From the NCBI GenBank assembly GCA_030537675.1, contig JAUNVL010000008.1, forward strand, positions 8,764 through 51,691: a stretch of DNA of 42,928 nucleotides, read 5' to 3'. The position numbers were made by a program, and so were the translations under genes. The stretch comes from Propionibacteriaceae bacterium. Its GTDB lineage: Bacteria > Actinomycetota > Actinomycetes > Propionibacteriales > Propionibacteriaceae. The notes beneath the pieces were generated by a model, which was given only the letters and a program-made list of their open reading frames with translations, did not search any database and had not been told where the DNA came from. Positions 35,694-42,928 of the stretch are shown one piece after another; positions within the stretch are counted from its first letter, which is position 1; each line of letters starts with the position of its first letter.

Positions 35694-35702
35694 TGTGGAC
35701 AA
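35694..35702 (-). promoter_or_regulatory. DnaA-box-like 9-mer
   Basis: TTGTCCACA on the minus strand, in the short gap between tadC and the pilin-like gene. The significance of an isolated box is uncertain. Confidence 0.3.
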
Positions 35703-35754
35703 GTGCGGCCACCGACCAGCGGTGACCACAGTGGAAACAGAGAAAGGAAGTCAC

Positions 35755-35937
35755 ATGAAAATGTTGCACATGGCCTTGGCCCTGTGGTGGGGGATCTCCC
35801 ACCCTCTGCCAGTCAGGGATGAGCGCGGACTGTCCCAGTCCACGGAGAATGCCATCCTCCTGGCCGGCGCGGTCACCGTCGCCGTACTGGTTGTGACGGT
35901 GATCACCGCCTACGTGAAATCACGTCTCCCAGCCTGA
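35755..35937 (+). CDS. Flp-like small pilin
   Basis: A 60-residue protein with an AAAGGAAG ribosome site before the ATG. A short hydrophobic leader region is followed by ERGLSQSTENAILLAG and one long hydrophobic helix (to about residue 55). The pattern resembles actinobacterial Flp pilins, where a Gly is the prepilin cleavage site and a Glu lies a few residues later at the helix start. Here the usual E-Y pair is E-N and the Glu is at +6 if cleavage follows the Gly. The position after tadABC supports the major pilin role. The frame could also encode a small membrane accessory protein. Confidence 0.75.
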   Translation: MKMLHMALALWWGISHPLPVRDERGLSQSTENAILLAGAVTVAVLVVTVITAYVKSRLPA

Positions 35938-35985
35938 TGCGACGGGCGGGTACACGTCGATGTGCAGCAGGACAGGGGTGATCAG

Positions 35986-38691
35986 ATGAGGATGCTGAAG
36001 GCGCTGGCGGCCCTGCTGCTGCTGGCTGCGCTCCTCGTCGGAGTACCCCTCCTGCTGTCGGCCTGGGGTGACCCCTTGGCGCTGCTGGACGTCACGTGGT
36101 CCACCGCATTGTTGCGGCCGGATGACGGCACGCTGTTGCTGGGCGTTCTCAGCGTTCTCGGATGGCTGGCCTGGGCATTGATCAGCGTGACGGCCGTGGT
36201 GGAAGTTGTGGCCCACCTGTCCCGCCAAAAACTCCGCATCCAGATGCCGGGAATCAACTGGCTTCGGCCAGTCGTCGGAGCACTGGTGGCCATGGCTCTG
36301 ACACCCGTCCTGTCCAGCCAAGCAGATGATCCACCACCATCGGTGAGCACACACGCTCCACTGCATGCAGGAAAACACGTTCCAAGCGCCGCAGAAACAG
36401 CCGCGACGCCTGATCCCGGCGTGCGCAGCTACACCGTGCAGCCAGGAGACGAACTGTGGGCTGTGGCTGAGCGACAACTCGGATCAGGCGCGGACTGGCG
36501 CTCCATCCTGCAGTGCAACCCCGGCATGACTGCGGACACCTCCCTGCTCGCAGGATCCACCATCTTCCTGCCTGCCGACCGTCTGATGGCCGCTGCTGCT
36601 GCCGCACCAGAAACGGTCCGCCGCCTCACGGTGCAGCGGGGAGACACATTGTGGGACCTCGCACGGGAGCACCTGGGTGACCCGCAACGCTGGCCGGAGC
36701 TTTTCAAGGCCAATCAGGACATCATCGATGACCCGGACGAAATCGACATCGGATGGCAGCTGTCACTACCGCCGTCTGCTGGGACGGCCGTGGCCGACGC
36801 AGCAATCGCCCCGGAGGAGGAAGACCCGGAAGTACCCACGCCGCCTCCACCAATGGACGTCGAGCCAGGCGTTCCAGTCGAGCAGCAGGGACTTCCCACG
36901 CCGACGGCGAGCGTTCTCATCAGACCGACGTCTTCAGCGGCGCCCCATGCTCGTCCAGATGCTGTATCGACGGCCACGCACCACCCCACCTCCCACCGCA
37001 GTGATCACATGGAGACGGTGGATGACGACGCTTCCGCTCTTGATCTGCTGGGTCCCGTCGGTGGCATGCTCGCCGCCGGTCTGGTGGCGGGGGTGGCCGT
37101 CCGTCGCCATGGGCAGCTCATCCAGCGGGCAGTGGGTCGACGAATCACCACCGTGGCCCCGCCACTGCAGCGCTTCTTCTCTGCGCTGGTCATGCGCTCA
37201 CACGCAGCGGATCCGGACGAGCGTGGTCTCCAACCCACCTCCGTGGTCCTTGGGTGGCGGGGCAACGAGGACGTCATCGTGGAACTCGAGCACGAGCGCT
37301 GCATGCTGATTGCAGGCACCGAAGAGATGACGTCCGGCATGGCTGCCACCGTCCTGACGAGCTTGTCCTGCGCCGAATGGTCCTCGTCCGTCGAGATGGT
37401 CCTGGTCCAGCCCCACGAGGATTGGTCGAACGCTCTCGACGAGCCACGGCTGACCACTGAAGCAGATCCCGGTGAGGCTCTGGCCCATCTCCAGCGACTG
37501 TGCGCCCAACGCAGGCTCCAACTGGGTCACTCCGACCTCAACACCGAACGCGCCGACGCGGACAGGGCCAGCGTCTGGGCCCCCGTGGTGTTCGTGTTCT
37601 GCCAGAGCCTCCACCCCGGTCAGCTTGATCACATTCGCGATTGTCTGTCACTGGGGCGGGTGGGAGTCAGCGTCGTCGCCACCGCGCAGCCAGGGACCGA
37701 CCACCACGACTCCTCCACTCTCCTCGCCATCGAATCCGGGACGCTGGCCCGATTGGGAGCAGTCAACGAGACGTTCGAGCCCCAACTGCTCAACCAGCCA
37801 GCGCGCCATGCCGTGATGTCCCTGTTCGCGTCCGCCGTGGACGAGGACACCGAGCCCGCGCCGTGGTGGCGTGATGGTGCCCCAGCAGTCGTGACCAATT
37901 CGCCGAACGTGGCGGAGGAGACCCCCGAGGACAACGCGATGCCTGCCTGGTCCCACAACCCTGACCATCCCACCCTGCTCGTTCTGGGACCGGTGGACCT
38001 CATCGGTACCCGGGGCACGCTCCCCACGCGCGCAGTCGGCCAATGCATGGAGTACTGCGCGTGGTTGTTGATGCACCCCGGATCAACACCGACTGCCATG
38101 GTGCGTGAACTGCTGGTGGCCGAGGGAACCCGTCGCTCCAACATGAGCCGCCTCCGGACGTGGCTGGGCAACGATCCGATGGGCAGCCCCTACCTGCCCG
38201 ACGCATATTCCGGACACATTGCCCTTGCCCCGCAGGTGACATCCGACTGGGAACACTTCCAGTCCCTGCTCGCCGGTGGGGTCAACCGGAGCAGTACGCC
38301 ATTGCTGAGACAGGCCCTTTCACTGGTGCGAGGCTGTCCGCTGGACGGCGTCACCTTCCAGTGGCCGTGGGCAGCATCCTGGCTCACCGACATGCTCGGC
38401 ATGATCAGCGACGCGGCCGTCGTTCTGGCCGATCGCTGCACCACGCAGGGCGAGCTGGACGACGCACTCTGGGCAATCAGCCAGGGACAGCTGGCGATGG
38501 GGGACGACGAGACACTTGCCATCCGACGGATAGTCATCCTTGCGCTGCAGGGACGTCACGACGAGGTGACCACAGCCGTGACCAAGCTCACGCGGACCAC
38601 CCGCATCGAGAACCGGGACCTCTGTTCAGACTCGGTCCAGCGCATCCAGCACGCGCTTCATCTCAACCTTTCAGCAGCGACTCGCCGGTGA
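35986..38691 (+). CDS. Large membrane protein with two LysM domains and a C-terminal BTAD-like region
   Basis: A 901-residue protein. Three hydrophobic segments lie within residues 1-115. Two LysM modules follow (YTVQPGDELWAVAERQLGSG and LTVQRGDTLWDLAREHLGDP), which bind peptidoglycan. After a Pro-rich linker and a further membrane helix (LLGPVGGMLAAGLVAGVAV) comes a cytoplasmic half of about 530 residues. Its end resembles a winged helix plus bacterial transcriptional activator (BTAD) repeats of SARP regulators, for example SNMSRLRTWLGND and CPLDGVTFQWPWA. Such proteins are seen beside actinobacterial tad loci. ATG at 35986 is chosen since AGGGGTGA lies 4 nt upstream. Wall sensing coupled to pilus control is inference. 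Confidence 0.82.
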   Translation: MRMLKALAALLLLAALLVGVPLLLSAWGDPLALLDVTWSTALLRPDDGTLLLGVLSVLGWLAWALISVTAVVEVVAHLSRQKLRIQMPGINWLRPVVGALVAMALTPVLSSQADDPPPSVSTHAPLHAGKHVPSAAETAATPDPGVRSYTVQPGDELWAVAERQLGSGADWRSILQCNPGMTADTSLLAGSTIFLPADRLMAAAAAAPETVRRLTVQRGDTLWDLAREHLGDPQRWPELFKANQDIIDDPDEIDIGWQLSLPPSAGTAVADAAIAPEEEDPEVPTPPPPMDVEPGVPVEQQGLPTPTASVLIRPTSSAAPHARPDAVSTATHHPTSHRSDHMETVDDDASALDLLGPVGGMLAAGLVAGVAVRRHGQLIQRAVGRRITTVAPPLQRFFSALVMRSHAADPDERGLQPTSVVLGWRGNEDVIVELEHERCMLIAGTEEMTSGMAATVLTSLSCAEWSSSVEMVLVQPHEDWSNALDEPRLTTEADPGEALAHLQRLCAQRRLQLGHSDLNTERADADRASVWAPVVFVFCQSLHPGQLDHIRDCLSLGRVGVSVVATAQPGTDHHDSSTLLAIESGTLARLGAVNETFEPQLLNQPARHAVMSLFASAVDEDTEPAPWWRDGAPAVVTNSPNVAEETPEDNAMPAWSHNPDHPTLLVLGPVDLIGTRGTLPTRAVGQCMEYCAWLLMHPGSTPTAMVRELLVAEGTRRSNMSRLRTWLGNDPMGSPYLPDAYSGHIALAPQVTSDWEHFQSLLAGGVNRSSTPLLRQALSLVRGCPLDGVTFQWPWAASWLTDMLGMISDAAVVLADRCTTQGELDDALWAISQGQLAMGDDETLAIRRIVILALQGRHDEVTTAVTKLTRTTRIENRDLCSDSVQRIQHALHLNLSAATRR

Positions 38692-38732
38692 TCCTTTGAG
38701 TGGGACATGCACCGCAGCGGTCCCCCTTGGGG

Positions 38733-38738
38733 TATGAA
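38733..38738 (+). promoter_or_regulatory. Candidate -10 element of the 38745 gene
   Basis: TATGAA ends 6 nt before the ATG at 38745, with no Shine-Dalgarno, consistent with a leaderless transcript. No -35 is evident. Confidence 0.3.
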
Positions 38739-38744
38739 TACTCA

Positions 38745-39548
38745 ATGCTTCCCTACGAGTTCCTCGGCGACTGGTCCGGTCAACTGGTGACCACCTCCAT
38801 CCACGCCGGTCACGATCTCCGTCCAGAAATCGCTGATCTGATGATCCTGGATGAGGAGGACAGGCTCCGCGAGGAAGACCCGTTCACCGACGCCATCGGC
38901 TCCCTGATGCCCGCACGGCTCATGGTGCACCGCTCCCGCTTTGAGGCGGACCTGAACCGGTCCCGTGACATGGCCGTGTATGCCGGACCCCAATATTGCT
39001 GGGGATTCAACGTTTGGAGCACAGGCGGACTGCCCGCAGGACCTCTGGCGCGCAGCCTCGAGTACTGGGACGCCTTCTACGCCGACCTCGCCGTCCGCCT
39101 CGACGAACTCGCCGCACGCGGCCCCTTCGTCATCTTTGACATCCACAGCTACAACCACCGCCGCCCCGGCCCCGACCAGCCGGATGAGTCGTGGGAGAAG
39201 AACCCCGAGCTCGATCTGGGCACCGGCATGGTGGACCGCGAGCGGTTCACCCCCGTCATCGACGCGCTGCGTGACTCCATGAGCGCCCAGGGCTTCGACG
39301 TCCGCGACGAGGTCAAATTCTTCCCCAAGCAGATGTCGCAGTGGGTCCACAATCGTTACCCGGGCACCGGCTGCGTCATGACGTTGGAGTTCAAGAAGAC
39401 CTTCATGGACGAGTGGACCGGGCTTCCCGACCCGGACCGTCTCAACGAACTGGCCCAGAGCGTGGTCACCGCAGGCGATGCGGTACTTGCCGCTCTTGCG
39501 GATCTGCCAGCACTTGCGGTCGAGGATCTGGAAGCGCTGGCCAGCTGA
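38745..39548 (+). CDS. N-formylglutamate amidohydrolase-like protein
   Basis: A 267-residue protein of the N-formylglutamate amidohydrolase family, which cleaves formate from N-formylglutamate in histidine breakdown; more distant members have other substrates. The probable metal-site motifs are TSIHAGHD near the start, DLNRSRD and FDIHSYNHRRPG. No histidine-degradation genes are in the window, so the substrate is open. The ATG at 38745 is preferred: it follows a -10-like hexamer, while the GTG at 38700 has no ribosome site and would add an unconserved-looking stretch. A strong hairpin lies 21 bp downstream. Confidence 0.82.
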   Translation: MLPYEFLGDWSGQLVTTSIHAGHDLRPEIADLMILDEEDRLREEDPFTDAIGSLMPARLMVHRSRFEADLNRSRDMAVYAGPQYCWGFNVWSTGGLPAGPLARSLEYWDAFYADLAVRLDELAARGPFVIFDIHSYNHRRPGPDQPDESWEKNPELDLGTGMVDRERFTPVIDALRDSMSAQGFDVRDEVKFFPKQMSQWVHNRYPGTGCVMTLEFKKTFMDEWTGLPDPDRLNELAQSVVTAGDAVLAALADLPALAVEDLEALAS

Positions 39549-39569
39549 CGATCGACGTCAGACCTGGCA

Positions 39570-39599
39570 ACATTTCGGCTGGTTGACCAGCCGAAATGT
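39570..39599. terminator. Perfect 13-bp hairpin
   Basis: ACATTTCGGCTGG-ttga-CCAGCCGAAATGT, a perfect 13-bp stem with a 4-nt loop, lies 21 bp after the amidohydrolase gene and before the MFS gene. No T-run follows. A terminator is most likely, an operator less so. Confidence 0.7.
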
Positions 39600-39670
39600 C
39601 GTGGAGCCCAAGACGATTCACGTGACCGGGTGACCCGCCGCCGCTGGCCGCCCATCTTGTGAGCACGCTG

Positions 39671-39699
39671 TTGGGATGGGCCGGTTTTGCGGTTACTTT
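39671..39699 (+). promoter_or_regulatory. Candidate promoter of the MFS gene
   Basis: TTGGGA (39671-39676), a 17-nt spacer, then TACTTT (39694-39699). This would give a leader of about 45 nt ending in the AGGAG ribosome site before the ATG at 39751. Confidence 0.4.
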
Positions 39700-39750
39700 G
39701 GACGATGGCACCCCGGCACACCGGACGCCCGCCCATTTCACAGGAGCTCC

Positions 39751-41241
39751 ATGTCCGCGCCGGAACACACTGCCGTCAAGGCCGCCACTGAGCAGCAGGA
39801 GTCGCGCCCGTGGCCGGCTCTGTGGGCACTCGTCATCGGCTTCTTCATGATTTTGGTGGACACCACCATCGTGTCGGTGGCCACCCCGACGATCATCTCG
39901 GAACTGAACGCGGGAGTGGCCGAGGCCATCTGGGTCTCCAGCGCCTACCTGCTCGCCTACGCCGTACCACTGCTCATCATGGGCCGCATGGGAGATCGCT
40001 ACGGCCCCAAGAAGGTCTACCTCGCCGGGCTGGTGATCTTCACCCTGTCCTCACTGGCCTGCGGGCTGGTGGGCAGCGTCACGCCGCTCATCATTGCCCG
40101 CGTGGTCCAGGGTCTGGGCGCGTCCATGATGACCCCCCAGACCATGGCCACCATCACCCGCCTGTTCCCTGCCAACGAGCGCGGCAAGGCCATGGCCATC
40201 TGGGGCGCCGTCGCCGGCATCGCCACGCTGATCGGCCCCGTCCTGGGCGGGCTGCTCCTGGACTCCCTTGGCTGGGAATGGATCTTCTTCATCAACGTTC
40301 CCGTCGGCGTCATCGGCTTCATCGCCGTGGTGAAGTACGTCCCCCTCATGCCGGTCAACAACCACCGCTTCGACTGGCTCGGCGTGGCGCTCAGCGCCGT
40401 CGGGCTGTTCTGCATCGTCTTCGGCCTGCAGGAAGCAGACACGTTCCAGTGGGGTCAGATCTGGGGACCCATCACCGTGATCTCGCTCATCGTCTTCGGA
40501 ATCGTGGTCATGGTGGGATTCGTCGTGTGGCAGAAGTTCAACCGCGGCGAACCGCTGCTGCCACTGGAACTGTTCGCCGACCGCAACTTCACCGTCTCCA
40601 ACATCGCCATTGTGTTGGTGGGATTCTCCGTGACGGCGATGCCGTTCGCGCTGATGATCTGGGCGCAGGCTGCCCGCGGCTTCTCCCCCACGCAGGCCGC
40701 CCTCCTGAGCGCGCCGACAGCCCTGATGTCGCTGGTCCTGGCCCGTCCCGTCGGCAACCTCGTGGACAGGGTGCACCCACGAGTGCTCGCCACCCTGGGG
40801 TGCGCCATGTGGTCTGCTGCCCTCTTCGGGCTGGTCGCCGTCATGAACACCTCCAGCCCCGTGTGGCTGATCCTGTTGCCCATGACCCTGCTGGGCGTCT
40901 CCAGCAGCTTCGTTTGGGGCCCCCTGTCCACCGCAGCCACCGGCAACCTGCCTCCGCTCCGCGCTGGCGCCGGCTCCGGTGTCTACAACACGGCCCGGCA
41001 GGTGGGTGCGGTGATGGGCAGTGCCGTCATCGCCACGCTGATCAGCAGCCGCATCGCCGCGAATCTCGGTTCCGACGGCGCCGACTTCTCCCCCACCTCC
41101 ATGGGCACTGACCTTCCGGAGCACGTCCGGGAAGGACTCGCCACTGCCATGTCACAGGCCGTCCTGGTGCCGGCCATCGCCATCGGGGTCGCAGTCATCG
41201 TCGTCCAGTTCTACAAGCGCCCCGCCTACCAGGAGGACTGA
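39751..41241 (+). CDS. DHA2-family MFS multidrug exporter
   Basis: A 496-residue proton-coupled exporter with about 14 membrane helices. Helix 1 carries DTTIVSVATPTI, the DHA2 D1 motif. Motif A is GRMGDRYGPKK in the loop between helices 2 and 3. Motif C is seen as GIATLIGPVLGGLLLD. WRWIFFINVP-like WEWIFFINVPVG is typical of the EmrB/QacA group. ATG at 39751 has AGGAG 4 nt upstream; the frame is open to 39676 without support. The substrate is unknown, most likely drugs or dyes by family. It has its own promoter and no adjacent regulator. Confidence 0.93.
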   Translation: MSAPEHTAVKAATEQQESRPWPALWALVIGFFMILVDTTIVSVATPTIISELNAGVAEAIWVSSAYLLAYAVPLLIMGRMGDRYGPKKVYLAGLVIFTLSSLACGLVGSVTPLIIARVVQGLGASMMTPQTMATITRLFPANERGKAMAIWGAVAGIATLIGPVLGGLLLDSLGWEWIFFINVPVGVIGFIAVVKYVPLMPVNNHRFDWLGVALSAVGLFCIVFGLQEADTFQWGQIWGPITVISLIVFGIVVMVGFVVWQKFNRGEPLLPLELFADRNFTVSNIAIVLVGFSVTAMPFALMIWAQAARGFSPTQAALLSAPTALMSLVLARPVGNLVDRVHPRVLATLGCAMWSAALFGLVAVMNTSSPVWLILLPMTLLGVSSSFVWGPLSTAATGNLPPLRAGAGSGVYNTARQVGAVMGSAVIATLISSRIAANLGSDGADFSPTSMGTDLPEHVREGLATAMSQAVLVPAIAIGVAVIVVQFYKRPAYQED

Positions 41242-41277
41242 TCCGGGCGGTCCCCCCACATGTGGAATGGTTGGGGC

Positions 41278-42264
41278 ATGGACACAACAAAGTTGGGGCG
41301 GACACAGCGCGAGGTTTCCGTCGTGGGTCAGGGCTGCTGGCAGTTCGGTGGCGACTGGGGAGATGTCAGTGACGCGACAGCCATGCGTGTGCTGCACACC
41401 GCCGCCGACTCGGGGATCACGTTCTTCGACACCGCCGACGTCTATGGCGACGGCCACAGCGAGGAACTGGTGGGCCGCTTCCTGAAGGAACGCAACGACC
41501 CGGCCATCGTCGTGGCCACCAAGATGGGCCGCCGCGCAGATCCTCACGAACCACAGGAGTTCACGGCCACGAACCTCCGTGCCTGGAACGACCGTTCCCG
41601 CCGCCTTCTCGGCGTGGACACCCTTGACCTGGTGCAGTTGCACTGCCCGCCCACACCCGTCTACAGCAACGACGAGGTGTTCGACGTCCTCGACGAGATG
41701 GTCGAGGAGGGACGCATGAAGGCCTACGGCGTCTCCGTAGAAACCGTCGACGAGGCCATGACCTCCCTGCAACGCCCGAACCTGGCCACCATCCAGATCA
41801 TCCTCAACATCTTCCGGCGCAAGCCGCTGGAGGAGGTGCTGCCCGCAGCCAAGGCCGCTGGCGTGGGAATCATCGCCCGCGTCCCGCTGGCCAGTGGGTT
41901 GCTGTCCGGGAAATTCACCAAGGACACCACATTCGCCGCCACCGACCACCGCACCTTCAACCGGCACGGTGAGTCGTTCGACCAGGGCGAAACGTTCTCC
42001 GGTGTTCCCTTCGAGGAGGGCATCGAAGCTGCCCGCGAGGTGGCCGCTCTGGCCCGCGACGGTGTGAGCCCGGCGCAACTCGCCCTGCGGTGGGTCATTG
42101 ATCAGCCCGGCGTCAGCGCCGTCATCCCCGGCGCCAGCCACCCTGATCAGGCAAAGTCCAACGCCGTCGCGGGCTCGATGCTGCCCCTCACCACCAAGCA
42201 ACTCACCGCGCTCGAAGAGATTTACGACCGCCGCATCCGCCAGTTCGTGCACACGCGCTGGTGA
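41278..42264 (+). CDS. Aldo/keto reductase
   Basis: A 328-residue NADPH-dependent oxidoreductase with an (alpha/beta)8 barrel. The catalytic tetrad is complete: D51 and Y56 in FFDTADVYGDGHSEELVG, K82 in VVATKMG and H122 in VQLHCPP. The late segment ALRWVIDQPGVSAVIPGAS binds cofactor. ATG at 41278 puts the first beta-strand at the usual distance; the ATG at 41260 would add six residues, and neither has a strong ribosome site. The gap to the MFS gene is 36 bp. A GC-rich hairpin follows. The physiological substrate is unknown. Confidence 0.93.
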   Translation: MDTTKLGRTQREVSVVGQGCWQFGGDWGDVSDATAMRVLHTAADSGITFFDTADVYGDGHSEELVGRFLKERNDPAIVVATKMGRRADPHEPQEFTATNLRAWNDRSRRLLGVDTLDLVQLHCPPTPVYSNDEVFDVLDEMVEEGRMKAYGVSVETVDEAMTSLQRPNLATIQIILNIFRRKPLEEVLPAAKAAGVGIIARVPLASGLLSGKFTKDTTFAATDHRTFNRHGESFDQGETFSGVPFEEGIEAAREVAALARDGVSPAQLALRWVIDQPGVSAVIPGASHPDQAKSNAVAGSMLPLTTKQLTALEEIYDRRIRQFVHTRW

Positions 42265-42283
42265 TCTGAACCGTTTCGCCACA

Positions 42284-42306
42284 CCCGGCGGCAGACCGCC
42301 GCCGGG
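42284..42306 (+). terminator. GC-rich hairpin after the aldo/keto reductase gene
   Basis: CCCGGCGGC-agacc-GCCGCCGGG, a perfect 9-bp stem with a 5-nt loop between the reductase gene and mgtE. There is no T-run. Confidence 0.6.
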
Positions 42307-42331
42307 ATCCCGCACCACCCAGGAGGACTCC

Positions 42332-42928
42332 ATGACGCAGGTCGCACTGAGCCCTGATGATCTCAGGGACGCACTGTCCGAGAACGACCTCGTCGCGCTG
42401 AGTTCCATGCTGCACGCTGCGCACTCGGCAGACATCGTGGAGGAGTTGAGCCGGCTGCGCGGCGACGACCGCGCCATCGTGTTCCGGCTGCTGGCGAAGG
42501 ATCAGGCGCTGGAGGTCTTCGAACGGCTCGACTACCCCACGCAGGGTGACCTGGTGCGGCTGTTGCAGGCCCACGAGACCGCCGCGGTGTTCGAAGACCT
42601 GGACCCTGACGACAGGGTGAGCCTGATCGACGAACTACCCGCCGGCATCGCTGCCAAGCTGATGCGGGGCCTGTCCGCCGGGGAGCGCGAACTGACCGCC
42701 GTGGTGCTCGGCTACGCGGTCGGCTCGATCGGCCGACGCATGAGCCCCGAAGTGGTGACCATTCCCATCGCCAGCACCGTCGGGCAGGCATTGGCGAAGG
42801 CGAAGTCCCGAGCACTTGAGGCCGAGACCATCTACACGCTGCCCGTGGTCAACGAGAGCCGACGCCTCCTGGGCGTGGTGGGACTCCGCGACCTCCTTGC
42901 CGCCGACGAGGACTCACCCGTCAAGGAC
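42332..42928 (+). CDS. mgtE: MgtE magnesium channel, N-terminal part, cut by window end
   Basis: The first 199 residues of a magnesium transporter. The MgtE N domain of helical repeats is visible (HSADIVEELSRLRGDDRAIVFRLL, then EVFERLDYPTQGDLVRLL and DLDPDDRVSLIDELPAG). It is followed by the first CBS domain (MSPEVVTIPIASTVGQALAKA through YTLPVVNESRRLLGVVGLRDLL). These cytoplasmic domains sense magnesium and gate the membrane pore, which lies beyond the window. AGGAGG is 6 nt upstream of the ATG. Only 67 bp separate it from the preceding gene, too short for an M-box riboswitch. Confidence 0.93.
   Translation, partial: MTQVALSPDDLRDALSENDLVALSSMLHAAHSADIVEELSRLRGDDRAIVFRLLAKDQALEVFERLDYPTQGDLVRLLQAHETAAVFEDLDPDDRVSLIDELPAGIAAKLMRGLSAGERELTAVVLGYAVGSIGRRMSPEVVTIPIASTVGQALAKAKSRALEAETIYTLPVVNESRRLLGVVGLRDLLAADEDSPVKD

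Noticed and set aside
42265-42331. M-box magnesium riboswitch before mgtE
   Set aside because: The 67-bp gap is mostly a GC-rich hairpin and is too short for an M-box.
1-42928. CRISPR arrays, insertion sequences, tRNA or rRNA genes
   Set aside because: No regular spaced repeats, transposase motifs, cloverleaf sequences or rRNA signatures were recognised anywhere in the window.

Overview
The window is about 43 kb of high-GC DNA. Gene content, Shine-Dalgarno-less starts and gene order point to a Gram-positive actinobacterium. The cca / DUF6049 / murJ-pseudokinase block, PTS with ptsHI, a tad pilus locus and glpFK fit a member of the Propionibacteriales, probably Propionibacteriaceae. That placement is inference; there is no rRNA or other marker here. 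No tRNA or rRNA genes, insertion sequences or CRISPR arrays were seen.

Layout. 1-938 (minus): secreted M23 peptidase, open at the window edge. 1113-7998 (plus): cca, a DUF6049 membrane protein, and MurJ fused to a pseudokinase and an extracellular discoidin-like domain, an actinobacterial cell-wall block that is origin-proximal in mycobacteria. 8040-8474: VOC-fold protein. 10918-8556 (minus): glpF-glpK for glycerol uptake and phosphorylation. 11238-13880 (plus): a three-gene ABC-2 exporter. 17656-13919 (minus): four genes joined by 4-bp start/stop overlaps, with features of type VII (ESX/WXG) secretion substrates and partners but no ESX machinery nearby; this is the best candidate for an undescribed system. 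21987-17834 (minus): a GlcNAc-type PTS permease with HPr and Enzyme I, followed by a long hairpin. 27331-22143 (minus): an MMPL transporter with a degenerate ABC-ATPase-like tail, coupled to a YhgE/Pip protein; a divergent TetR gene faces it across two inverted repeats. Then come a metallo-beta-lactamase-fold hydrolase, a small conserved unknown and a hipBA module.

31051-38691 (plus) is a compact Tad/Flp locus (SAF/CpaB-like, CpaE-like, TadA, TadB, TadC, Flp-like pilin) ending in a large membrane protein that joins two LysM domains to a C-terminal BTAD-like region. No prepilin peptidase or TadE/F pseudopilin is present in the locus. The right end has an N-formylglutamate amidohydrolase-like protein, a DHA2-type MFS exporter, an aldo/keto reductase and the start of an MgtE magnesium channel.

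Recurring signals: several genes lack a Shine-Dalgarno sequence and instead have a -10-like hexamer 6-8 nt before the start codon, consistent with leaderless mRNAs. DnaA-box-like 9-mers occur between 29.1 and 35.7 kb.
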